Below the pieces are notes generated by a model. It saw only the letters and a program-made list of their open reading frames with translations. It made no database searches and was not told where the DNA came from. From IMG/VR virus record IMGVR_UViG_3300043467_000676, positions 1 through 27,081 of that record: DNA of 27,081 bases, one strand, 5' to 3'. This document shows, piece after piece, positions 1 to 5,565 of the stretch (the stretch's first letter is position 1; each line of letters opens with the position of its first letter). The translations under genes were made by a program, and so were the position numbers. This DNA is from a virus.

Positions 1-259
1 CTACACTACTAAGACCATTCCAACGCCATGCAAGTATTTGAGGAACTTCATACGCTTGATAGGATGCTATCGGTTTACTGTCGTCATCGAACACTACTGC
101 AACGTGCATCAGACCTTCTATCATTTTCTGTTTGGTAGTGCTAAGGAAATTTTCCTGCACATCTTCTGTAATTACTGTCCCTAAGGCACTACGGCCAACG
201 GCGTACGTGACACGTAAGTAGTCAATTTCGTCTGGGGTAATAAATCTTGTGGTGTTCAT
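1..259 (-). CDS. Partial protein, possibly GNAT/acyltransferase-like (C-terminus outside window)
   Basis: The frame is open from an ATG at 259 through the window edge, so only the first 86 residues are visible. It starts 4 nt after the stop of the acyl carrier protein gene and is surely co-transcribed with it. The visible part (start MNTTRFITPDEIDYL, later IASYQAYEVP) has the alternating strand/helix look of small acyltransferase (GNAT-like) folds, but no diagnostic acetyl-CoA loop is in view. That assignment is an inference helped by its place behind an acyl carrier. An enzyme taking acyl groups from ACP would fit the operon. It could equally be an unrelated phage protein. Presence of a gene is certain; function is not. 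Confidence 0.7.
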   Translation of the reverse strand, partial: MNTTRFITPDEIDYLRVTYAVGRSALGTVITEDVQENFLSTTKQKMIEGLMHVAVVFDDDSKPIASYQAYEVPQILAWRWNGLSSV

Positions 260-263
260 AGTA

Positions 264-500
264 TCAAACATTTAAAGAATTGATATAGTCATATAATTTT
301 TGCACAGTGTCTAGTTCTTCGGCAATTTCTTCTGGGACTTCAATGCCGTACTTATCCTCTAGAATCAGTACCAGTTCAATGATATCTAAACTGTCACCTT
401 TAAAGTCTTTTATAAACGAACTGTCGTTTTTAACTGCATCTTCACTTATTCTGTAATGTTTAGCTATAATAGCTCTTACTTTATTTTCTGCATCTTTCAT
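264..500 (-). CDS. acpP: Acyl carrier protein (ACP)
   Basis: This 78-residue acidic protein carries the ACP signature GDSLDIIELV. Ser37 of the Asp-Ser-Leu motif is the expected 4'-phosphopantetheine site, followed by the acidic helix II and IEVPEEIAEEL of helix III. Length matches bacterial ACPs (about 75-80 aa). I chose the ATG at 500 rather than an upstream in-frame start because an AGAGAGA ribosome site precedes it and it overlaps the desaturase stop in an ATGA arrangement, implying translational coupling. The protein would hold acyl thioesters in the cytoplasm for an operon partner such as the desaturase. The holo-ACP synthase that could load the cofactor is encoded divergently at 2358. 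Annotation is firm; the acyl substrate is unknown. Confidence 0.93.
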   Translation of the reverse strand: MKDAENKVRAIIAKHYRISEDAVKNDSSFIKDFKGDSLDIIELVLILEDKYGIEVPEEIAEELDTVQKLYDYINSLNV

Positions 501-1300
501 GTTGTTTCTCTCTTTTCTATTAACGGAATCAACCATTTTGCTGTATCAAATTCGCCTTTTTTATGAGCATGATTATAATTTCTCGGATCGGCATGATGAT
601 TATTATGAAGGCCGTGCCCTAGTGTAATCCAGTTAAGCCAAGTGATATTTTGACTATTGTCTCTACCCTGGTAGTTCTGATAACTCCATTTGTGTTTGTA
701 GTGACCGAATGTATTGGCTATAGACAGCAAATGAAACTCTAGAACTGTGGCAGCACTGACAATGAACACTGCAAGTCTCCAATCTATTAACGCTAACAGC
801 AACCAGCATGCCCAATAAATTTTATAGTTATGATTATGAAAAACTTTAAGATATGGGTCTTTCATCATGTCTTTAACAGCCCATATTTTGTCTTTGGCCA
901 GGTCAAATTTGTGGTTCTGCCATAATAGATAGCTCCACCAAAGACCTTTTATAGGTGAATGCGGATCTAATTCTGTATCGCTATGCGGATGATGATATCC
1001 TACGTGTATAACTTTCACGTTCATTGCACTGCCAGCACCTGACAATAAACCGAAAAATGCGCCCAATCTAGCTATCCAGGTATATGTCTCAAAAGATTTA
1101 TGACAATAGTATCTGTGAACAAAGATACCATATCCTATATGGCCGAATAGAAACCATGCAGGGTATATTATCATTAACCAGAGCCAATTGGTAGCACCAG
1201 TGAACACAGATGCTATACCAACCAACGTCAAAATGTGTGCTGGTATGGTAACCCGTCTGAGATTCGCCCCCAAGCTATTCCAAAAATTTAATATTTTCAT
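497..1300 (-). CDS. Membrane fatty-acid desaturase (acyl-CoA/acyl-ACP desaturase type)
   Basis: This 267-residue membrane protein has the di-iron histidine boxes of the fatty-acid desaturase superfamily: HRYYCH (about residues 62-67), a second cluster HVGYHHPH with DTELDPHS after it (about 99-114), and HNNHH (about 232-236). Hydrophobic segments before box 1 and between boxes 2 and 3 fit the usual four-helix membrane topology. It would introduce a double bond into an acyl chain using O2. In box 2 the first His sits one residue further from the HH pair than in the common HRxHH pattern. A GTG at 1309 is in frame, but the ATG at 1300, behind a GGTG-like site, is the better start. The gene lies 18 nt after the radical SAM gene and overlaps the ACP gene by 4 nt, so the three form one operon. 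Confidence 0.9.
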   Translation of the reverse strand: MKILNFWNSLGANLRRVTIPAHILTLVGIASVFTGATNWLWLMIIYPAWFLFGHIGYGIFVHRYYCHKSFETYTWIARLGAFFGLLSGAGSAMNVKVIHVGYHHPHSDTELDPHSPIKGLWWSYLLWQNHKFDLAKDKIWAVKDMMKDPYLKVFHNHNYKIYWACWLLLALIDWRLAVFIVSAATVLEFHLLSIANTFGHYKHKWSYQNYQGRDNSQNITWLNWITLGHGLHNNHHADPRNYNHAHKKGEFDTAKWLIPLIEKRETT

Positions 1301-1318
1301 TATATTCACCGCAGTTGT

Positions 1319-2212
1319 TTAAAATTGATTTTCGTATTTTTTTACGTGTTCAAAAAATGGAGCAAGTTTAAAATCCTGAGTTAGCCTACCTCGTCTATCA
1401 TTGCCTGGATCCGGAAAGTCACTATCTTCAGGACTCCAGTCTGTAATTTTAATCCAACTGGTAGTATACTTTTTATCAGCTTCAACAGGAAAAAATATTA
1501 CATTTTTTTCTCGGCATCCGTTAATTTCAGTTTGTGTCAGCGCCCATTCTTTATCTATGCCTAATTGATTACACACTAATGTAACCATTTCATCCCACGT
1601 CCAGTTTTGGTGTTTCTCTAAACTATAGCGTCCTACTTGTCCTACATTCCTAAATCGAAGAATTGCTTTACCTTGTGATTCTTTGACTAGTTCGTAAAGT
1701 CTCTTAGGTGTATTATCGTTTACACCTTTTTGTAAGATAACACCAACGTTAACATTCATTTTTACATCTAGACATGCCTTAAGTGCTGTGACTTTTCTTT
1801 CAGCCCATGACCCACCACCATCCATAATTTTGTAGATAGAGTTGTCGTCTGCACCATTCATACTAATATATATACTACGCATACCTGCGTCTGCTAATTC
1901 TCTAGCATAACCTGGCCTAGCTAGCATCAGGCCATTTGTCATCATTGTAGGGCGATGCCCCAGGCGTTTAATGTTATCTACTATTTCAATTAAGTCTGAT
2001 CTTACTGTAGGTTCACCGCCTATTAGTCTAATCTCAGCCTTGTTAGGTAGTTGTGCTAGAACTTCATATAACTTAGTTACATCTAAGTCCGGGACCGTTC
2101 TTATGTGTGCATAACAGTTGGCACATTCCATATTACATTTGTGAGTGACGTCGACAAAGATGCTATAGAAGTGATTGTCTTTGGGTTCTAATTCGTAATA
2201 AGTGTCTATCAT
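1319..2212 (-). CDS. Radical SAM enzyme
   Basis: This 297-residue protein has the CX3CX2C iron-sulfur motif (CNMECANC, Cys26/Cys30/Cys33) and the GGEPT SAM-binding strand (about residues 65-69). TNGL and ISMNG segments match the (beta/alpha)6 radical SAM barrel. The C-terminal part has an isolated Cys (in NGCREKN) but no clear second cluster motif, so I do not claim a SPASM domain. It resembles MoaA/NirJ-type proteins in general layout only. An in-frame TTG lies upstream at 2263. I chose the ATG at 2212 because a late-promoter box (GATAAATA) ends 5 nt before it and the radical SAM fold begins about 17 residues later. It heads the operon with the desaturase and ACP, so a role in building or altering an acyl-linked product is plausible but inferred. 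Confidence 0.9.
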   Translation of the reverse strand: MIDTYYELEPKDNHFYSIFVDVTHKCNMECANCYAHIRTVPDLDVTKLYEVLAQLPNKAEIRLIGGEPTVRSDLIEIVDNIKRLGHRPTMMTNGLMLARPGYARELADAGMRSIYISMNGADDNSIYKIMDGGGSWAERKVTALKACLDVKMNVNVGVILQKGVNDNTPKRLYELVKESQGKAILRFRNVGQVGRYSLEKHQNWTWDEMVTLVCNQLGIDKEWALTQTEINGCREKNVIFFPVEADKKYTTSWIKITDWSPEDSDFPDPGNDRRGRLTQDFKLAPFFEHVKKYENQF

Positions 2213-2217
2213 ACAGT

Positions 2218-2225
2218 TATTTATC
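2218..2225 (-). promoter_or_regulatory. T4-late-like box, leaderless, radical SAM operon
   Basis: GATAAATA; 5 nt separate it from the ATG at 2212. Confidence 0.7.
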
Positions 2226-2270
2226 GTTACTTTTAAGGCTGATAATAATTGAATTACGGGCAAACAAGAA

Positions 2271-2299
2271 TTGACCTTGATTCTGATATAGTGTATAAT
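2271..2299 (+). promoter_or_regulatory. sigma70-type promoter for acpS
   Basis: TTGACC, 17-bp spacer, TATAAT. The predicted start is about 50 nt before the holo-ACP synthase ATG. Confidence 0.8.
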
Positions 2300-2357
2300 T
2301 TGTGAATGTCTAATATTTTAAAATATACTTTGTTATTAACTGGTCTATGTAGTAATC

Positions 2358-2657
2358 ATGTTGGGTTGTGATATCGTTAAGGTTTCTAGATTCAAAAATA
2401 ATTTATCTAAACTAGCCAATAAAATACTATCTGAATCTGAAATAGTTGAGTTCAACAAAGCAACAAACAAAATACAATATATTGCAGGAAGATGGGCTGC
2501 CAAAGAAGCCATATTCAAAGCAACCGGTCACCGAAGAATGACTATACTAAACAGTACTACAGGAAGTCCATATGTAGTAAACAACTCTAATATTAAAATT
2601 AGCATTAGCCATGAAAAAGAATACGCAATTGCAGTTGCGTTACTGATTTACCTATAA
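2358..2657 (+). CDS. acpS: Holo-[acyl-carrier-protein] synthase (phosphopantetheinyl transferase)
   Basis: This 99-residue protein has the AcpS hallmarks in order: GCDIVKVSRF with the metal-binding Asp5, RWAAKEAIFKATG with the metal-binding Glu50, GSPYV, and the C-terminal KISISHEKEYAIAVALL strand. AcpS moves 4'-phosphopantetheine from CoA to the Ser of apo-ACP, so the neighbouring ACP is the obvious substrate. It is shorter than the usual 115-130 residues, mainly in the middle loop, but no key residue is missing. It is transcribed away from the ACP operon by its own sigma70-type promoter (2271-2299), giving a leader of about 50 nt with no clear Shine-Dalgarno site. The start is fixed by the family N-terminus. 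Confidence 0.93.
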   Translation: MLGCDIVKVSRFKNNLSKLANKILSESEIVEFNKATNKIQYIAGRWAAKEAIFKATGHRRMTILNSTTGSPYVVNNSNIKISISHEKEYAIAVALLIYL

Positions 2658-2670
2658 TAAAATAAAAAAG

Positions 2671-2699
2671 TTGACATCAATTCCTATCTATGCTATACT
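2671..2699 (+). promoter_or_regulatory. sigma70-type promoter
   Basis: TTGACA, 17 bp, TATACT. The transcript would carry the 45-residue frame and end at the 2929-2963 terminator. The initial transcribed part (AGCATGAATTGAGAAA) resembles that behind the 7809 promoter. Confidence 0.78.
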
Positions 2700-2763
2700 T
2701 CAGCATGAATTGAGAAAAGGTGTTTAATCGCACTAATTTACAACCAGGACTAAATAAAAGACT

Positions 2764-2901
2764 ATGATGAATAAAACTTGTAAAACGCTAAAGCACATGG
2801 GACAATGGCAGTCATTAGCCAGTGTATCCTTTGTACCAGCATATCCAACAAGTATTCGTGGCTCAAATGATAACCAAGAAAGAAGCCCGGGGACTAGGTA
2901 A
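2764..2901 (+). CDS. Possible 45-residue protein, unknown function
   Basis: A short frame beginning ATGATGAATAAAACTTG encodes 45 residues and ends just before a strong terminator (2929-2963). A late-type box, ACTAAATA (2749-2756), ends 7 nt before the ATG, and a sigma70 promoter (2671-2699) lies farther up. There is no Shine-Dalgarno site and no recognisable domain. The promoter-frame-terminator layout is the only support. The transcript could equally be a small RNA. Confidence 0.35.
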   Translation: MMNKTCKTLKHMGQWQSLASVSFVPAYPTSIRGSNDNQERSPGTR

Positions 2902-2928
2902 CAAGTTAACATCATAACGAATTTATCT

Positions 2929-2963
2929 AACCCCTGGGAAACTAAGAAGTCTCAGGGGTTTTT
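2929..2963 (+). terminator. Rho-independent terminator
   Basis: The 11-bp stem AACCCCTGGGA/TCTCAGGGGTT (one wobble) runs into five T. It separates the 2671 unit from the promoter at 2982. Confidence 0.88.
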
Positions 2964-2981
2964 GCTTTTACAGAGAGGAAT

Positions 2982-3010
2982 TTGACAATAAATGGACAAA
3001 GAGATACAAT
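2982..3010 (+). promoter_or_regulatory. sigma70-type promoter (TTGACAATAAATGG class)
   Basis: TTGACA, 17 bp, TACAAT. Probably drives the structured segment and the first tRNA group. Confidence 0.8.
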
Positions 3011-3159
3011 ACAACACTTCTGAAGCAAAGCATGATTGGTTTAACAAACATGTTTTGACTAGGGAACAAGTAGCACAGTTGATAGAGGATAAATTTCAAC
3101 GTGCTAAAGTCTATCATGAGGCTACTAAGAAGGTTAACCAACTAACTTATACTGATTGA
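2992..3159 (+). CDS. Possible 55-residue phage protein, unknown function
   Basis: An uninterrupted frame of 55 residues (start MDKEIQYNTSEAKHDW) has sensible helical composition and ends TYTD. Its only ATG (2992) lies inside the spacer of the promoter at 2982-3010. A transcript from that promoter would start too late to include it. Translation from this ATG would need read-through from upstream; a purine-rich AGAGAGGA lies 13 nt upstream. Otherwise initiation must be at an internal non-ATG codon. The protein-like composition argues for a real gene, but the start is unresolved. Confidence 0.45.
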   Translation: MDKEIQYNTSEAKHDWFNKHVLTREQVAQLIEDKFQRAKVYHEATKKVNQLTYTD

Positions 3160-3386
3160 TAGATAGCGTGAATAGGCAACGAGAGCCGTAATACAGCGCA
3201 AAATGTATAGAATGGGCGGACAGTATACATGAAAGCATGGTGACAACATGTTAGTAAGACTACTGGGTAGGGTATTGACCCTATCATGTCGTGTAGTAAT
3301 ACACGGCATTCTAAAGCACACATAGTGGAAAATAAGGCCAAGAGGGCAACCCTGTTGACTAGGGTGAACTATGTGTGCTTTAGAAT
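3160..3386 (+). ncRNA. Structured non-coding segment upstream of tRNA-Arg(ACG)
   Basis: No credible frame is present. Several perfect hairpins occur: TGTATA/TATACA (3204-3209 with 3224-3229), TAGGGT-ATTG-ACCCTA (3268-3283), and GTGTA-GTAA-TACAC (3291-3304), the last with a GNRA loop. A 21-bp perfect inverted repeat pairs 3306-3326 with 3368-3388. The density of stems and the GNRA loop argue for a functional RNA or a structured tRNA leader, transcribed from the promoter at 2982-3010. Confidence 0.6.
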
Positions 3387-3388
3387 GC
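3306..3388. repeat. 21-bp perfect inverted repeat abutting tRNA-Arg(ACG)
   Basis: Arms 3306-3326 and 3368-3388 are exact reverse complements, separated by 41 nt that contain GGG/CCC minihairpins. The right arm shares two bases with the tRNA 5' end. Confidence 0.95.
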
Positions 3389-3463
3389 GACCGTAACTCA
3401 GTGGATTAGAGTACCTGTCTACGAAATAGGGAGTCGGAGGTTCAAGTCCTTCCGGTCGCACCA
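3387..3463 (+). tRNA. tRNA-Arg(ACG)
   Basis: Acceptor GCGACCG pairs with CGGTCGC. The anticodon arm CCTGT/ATAGG encloses CTACGAA (anticodon ACG), and CCA is encoded. Its first two bases are also the end of a 21-bp inverted repeat, so the precursor folds tightly against the tRNA. Confidence 0.95.
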
Positions 3464-3469
3464 ATATAT

Positions 3470-3545
3470 AGGACCATAGCTCAGTAGGTAGAGCAGCGGA
3501 CTTTTAATCCGTTGGTCGGGCGTTCGAACCGCCCTGGTCCTACCA
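3470..3545 (+). tRNA. tRNA-Lys(TTT)
   Basis: AGGACCA pairs with TGGTCCT. Loop CTTTTAA gives anticodon TTT, with D-stem GCTC/GAGC, standard T-loop TTCGAAC and encoded CCA. Confidence 0.95.
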
Positions 3546-3553
3546 CATAATAT

Positions 3554-3645
3554 GGAAACGTGGCAGAGCCCGGTTTAATGCACCTGACTTGAAATCAGAC
3601 GGATCAGCAATGGTCCCGTGAGTTCGAATCTCACCGTTTCTACCA
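3554..3645 (+). tRNA. tRNA-Ser(TGA)
   Basis: It has a long variable arm (class II), loop CTTGAAA (anticodon TGA), acceptor GGAAACG against CGTTTCT with one G-U end pair, and encoded CCA. The discriminator is A rather than the usual G of Ser tRNAs. Confidence 0.92.
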
Positions 3646-3647
3646 AT

Positions 3648-3724
3648 GGTGCTTGTCGTCAAGCGGTTAAGACCTCGGATTGTGATTCCGATATGCGTGG
3701 GTTCAAATCCCATCAAGCACCCCA
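3648..3724 (+). tRNA. tRNA-His(GTG)
   Basis: It has an extra G at -1 opposite C73, as His tRNAs require. Loop TTGTGAT gives anticodon GTG; CCA is encoded. Confidence 0.95.
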
Positions 3725-3725
3725 T

Positions 3726-3800
3726 GGATGTATAGCACAGTGGTAGTGCAACTCCTTCATACGGAGTAGGTCAGTAGTTCAAATCTACTTACATCCACCA
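3726..3800 (+). tRNA. tRNA with CAT anticodon (probably elongator Met)
   Basis: GGATGTA/TACATCC acceptor and loop TTCATAC (CAT) are clear. It lacks the C1-A72 mismatch of initiators. The ACTCC/GGAGT anticodon stem differs from Ile2, so elongator Met is preferred, but lysidine-modified Ile is not excluded. Confidence 0.88.
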
Positions 3801-3804
3801 ATTC

Positions 3805-3879
3805 ACCGCTATAGCTCAGTGGTAGAGCACCGCCTTGATAAGGCGTAGGTCCCTGGTTCAAATCTAGGTGGCGGTACCA
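3805..3879 (+). tRNA. tRNA-Ile(GAT)
   Basis: ACCGCTA pairs with TGGCGGT, loop TTGATAA (GAT), CCA encoded. The convergent sulfotransferase-like gene reads antisense through most of it. Confidence 0.93.
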
Positions 3880-4441
3880 ATTCTGTTATCGTAGATAACA
3901 ACTCATTATAGTTAGAAGGTTTAGGAACAATATAATAACCTGCATCAGTCATCTCAGGTAAGTCTTCGTAATATAGGTCTAAATCAAAATTAATAGGTGC
4001 TGAGTTTAATTTATAATTTGCGTATTTAATATATAAAATATTTTGTTTGATTTTTGCTATATCAATGTTAAGAGTGTCAACTAAATTTAATTGATTTGTG
4101 TTTCTAAAATGCCACTTAAAACCTCTTTCAGTTGCAATGTAAAAACTTGCAATTTGTTCAACAATATTTTTTCGTCTAATTCTTATTTTATATGCATTTT
4201 CAATAAGATAATTGGTTATATCACTTCTGTATCTATTCAAATGTATATAATGAAATTTAAGAATAAAGTTTTTTGACTGAGAGAAATAATCGTAAAAGTC
4301 AGTCATTTCCTTACCGCCTGTGTAATCAGGTTCTTTAAAGTAAGGTACGTCATACAAAGTTTGTAAATATGAACCTAACACTGAACTTCCTGTTCTAGGA
4401 GATGAAATAATTAAGATTGGGGTTTTTGTAATGTTAAACAT
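3809..4441 (-). CDS. Sulfotransferase-like P-loop protein
   Basis: The N-terminus (TPILIISSPRTGSSVLGSYL, about residues 6-25) is the 5'-phosphosulfate-binding loop typical of PAPS-dependent sulfotransferases. A later RRKNIVEQIASFYIA stretch resembles the 3'-phosphate-binding region of the family. Total length is 210 residues, on the short side. It would transfer sulfate from PAPS to a glycan or other acceptor, or be a kin protein of unknown chemistry. The ATG at 4441 is chosen over an upstream TTG because a late box (GCTAAATA, 4446-4453) ends 4 nt before it, giving an almost leaderless message. No stop occurs before the convergent tRNA-Ile. The last 24 or so residues are antisense to that tRNA and the stop lies in its acceptor stem. 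Confidence 0.75.
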   Translation of the reverse strand: MFNITKTPILIISSPRTGSSVLGSYLQTLYDVPYFKEPDYTGGKEMTDFYDYFSQSKNFILKFHYIHLNRYRSDITNYLIENAYKIRIRRKNIVEQIASFYIATERGFKWHFRNTNQLNLVDTLNIDIAKIKQNILYIKYANYKLNSAPINFDLDLYYEDLPEMTDAGYYIVPKPSNYNELLSTITELVPPPRFEPGTYALSRRCSTTEL

Positions 4442-4445
4442 CAAT

Positions 4446-4453
4446 TATTTAGC
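4446..4453 (-). promoter_or_regulatory. T4-late-like box, leaderless, sulfotransferase-like gene
   Basis: GCTAAATA; 4 nt to the ATG at 4441. Confidence 0.65.
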
Positions 4454-4461
4454 AAGATTAT

Positions 4462-4535
4462 TGGGGGTTAGTTAAATGGCATAACATCGGATTTTGATTC
4501 CGAGATCACAAGTTCGATTCTTGTACCCTCTGCCA
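4462..4535 (+). tRNA. tRNA-Gln(TTG)
   Basis: Loop TTTTGAT gives TTG. Acceptor TGGGGGT faces ACCCTCT with an unpaired U1-U72 end; Gln tRNAs normally have a weak first pair. G73 and CCA are present. Confidence 0.92.
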
Positions 4536-4694
4536 GTTATGGGATAGACGATAGGTTTGAGTCCCTGTCAATCTAGTCACAGTGGGGTTACTGTGATGAC
4601 ACTATAGTATGATTGATAGGTGTATAAACTTGCCTATACGAGACAATCTAACGAGGCTTATTAACACTAAGATAGTTAGGCTCCCTCTTTTATC
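4536..4694 (+). ncRNA. Structured spacer between tRNA-Gln and tRNA-Arg(TCG)
   Basis: No frame fits. Hairpins include TCACAG/CTGTGA around 4577-4600 and a long stem GATTG-ATAGG...CCTAT-6 nt-CAATC around 4612-4650. It may be a structured tRNA-precursor linker or a small RNA. A T-arm-like GATAGGTTTGAGT stretch hints at a decayed tRNA. Confidence 0.4.
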
Positions 4695-4769
4695 GGGTCC
4701 TTAGTTCAATGGATAGAATACGATGCTTCGAACTTCGGGATGTGGGTTCAATTCCTGCAGGACCCACCA
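4695..4769 (+). tRNA. tRNA-Arg(TCG)
   Basis: GGGTCCT/AGGACCC acceptor, loop CTTCGAA (TCG), CCA encoded. One mismatch lies in the anticodon stem (CGATG against CTTCG). Confidence 0.9.
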
Positions 4770-4775
4770 CTCGGC

Positions 4776-4783
4776 ATTAAATA
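4776..4783 (+). promoter_or_regulatory. T4-late-like box before HNH gene
   Basis: ATTAAATA; gives a leader of about 30 nt that includes AAAAGGAG before the ATG at 4817. Confidence 0.5.
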
Positions 4784-4816
4784 CAATTAGTGATAATAAC
4801 AGAAAAGGAGTACTAC

Positions 4817-5377
4817 ATGGCTGTTCTAGCACTAGATATCTCGGGCGTTCCCCGGCAATGGATATCAAATGATGACGCAATTACCTATAAAGCAAAAGAT
4901 GCCATCGCATGGTCAATGGGGAATATTGTGGCTAAATACCGCGGTGGCATACAAAATGATGGTACATTAAGTTACTTAGAAGCATCTAGTATCATTGCCA
5001 TCAAAGGTCATGGATTCAATCCATACAAACACTCATGTGTTGCATTAACTAATAAAACATTGTTTGGTCGTGACCGTCATGTATGTGCTTATTGCGGCGA
5101 ACAGTTTCCAAACTATCATCTATTAAGTCGTGACCACATTGTTCCACGTAGCAAAGGTGGTGAAAACACTTGGATGAACGTTGTTACAGCTTGTAAAGAT
5201 TGTAACAGTAAAAAAGGACATAAGAGTTTAAAGGAAGTACGCATGGAATTACTATACGCACCTTATGTCCCAAATCACTACGAAAATATGATTCTACAAC
5301 ATAGAACAATACTTGCTGACCAAATGGAATATTTGTTAGCAGGTGTTCCAAAACATAGTAGAATTTTATTAAGTTAG
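4817..5377 (+). CDS. HNH endonuclease
   Basis: This is a 186-residue protein whose C-terminal half is a zinc-stabilised HNH nuclease: CAYC (Cys90/Cys93), SRDHIVPRSKGG with the catalytic Asp-His (106-107), WMN (Asn121), and CKDCN (Cys126/Cys129) followed by KKGHK. The N-terminal 80 residues have no match I recognise. The ATG at 4817 follows a good AAAAGGAG site; an in-frame GTG at 4790 is less likely. A late-type ATTAAATA box (4776-4783) lies upstream and would give a leader of roughly 30 nt. It lies between tRNA-Arg(TCG) and tRNA-Thr. Such free-standing HNH genes in phages are often homing endonucleases, but a role as an ordinary phage nuclease is also possible. Confidence 0.88.
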   Translation: MAVLALDISGVPRQWISNDDAITYKAKDAIAWSMGNIVAKYRGGIQNDGTLSYLEASSIIAIKGHGFNPYKHSCVALTNKTLFGRDRHVCAYCGEQFPNYHLLSRDHIVPRSKGGENTWMNVVTACKDCNSKKGHKSLKEVRMELLYAPYVPNHYENMILQHRTILADQMEYLLAGVPKHSRILLS

Positions 5378-5388
5378 TGTTTAATACT

Positions 5389-5396
5389 ATTAAATA
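5389..5396 (+). promoter_or_regulatory. T4-late-like box before tRNA-Thr
   Basis: ATTAAATA; 6 nt before the first base of tRNA-Thr, so transcription could begin at the mature 5' end. Confidence 0.4.
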
Positions 5397-5402
5397 AAAG
5401 TC

Positions 5403-5477
5403 GCCCTTATAGCTCAGTGGTAGAGCAGCGCCCTTGTAAGGCGAAGGTCCCGTGTTCAAGTCATGGTGGGGGCACCA
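5403..5477 (+). tRNA. tRNA-Thr(TGT)
   Basis: GCCCTTA pairs with TGGGGGC (two wobbles). Loop CTTGTAA gives TGT; CCA encoded. An ATTAAATA late-type box ends 6 nt upstream. Confidence 0.93.
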
Positions 5478-5484
5478 AAATTAT

Positions 5485-5560
5485 TCTCCTATAGCTCAGT
5501 CGGTAGAGCGTTTGACTGTTAATCAAAATGTCCGTGGTTCGAGCCCACGTAGGGGAGCCA
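5485..5560 (+). tRNA. tRNA-Asn(GTT)
   Basis: TCTCCTA pairs with TAGGGGA, loop CTGTTAA (GTT), G73 and CCA. The next CDS begins 5 nt after the CCA end. Confidence 0.94.
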
Positions 5561-5565
5561 AATTT

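Noticed and set aside
2733-2915. 60-residue minus-strand frame
   Set aside because: It lies opposite a promoter-frame-terminator unit, has no ribosome site and no protein-like pattern; a chance frame.
3147-3341. 64-residue minus-strand frame
   Set aside because: It is antisense to the hairpin-rich region; composition follows the stems.
3540-3725. 61-residue minus-strand frame
   Set aside because: It is antisense to tRNA-Ser and tRNA-His; frames like this arise whenever tRNA genes are read backwards.
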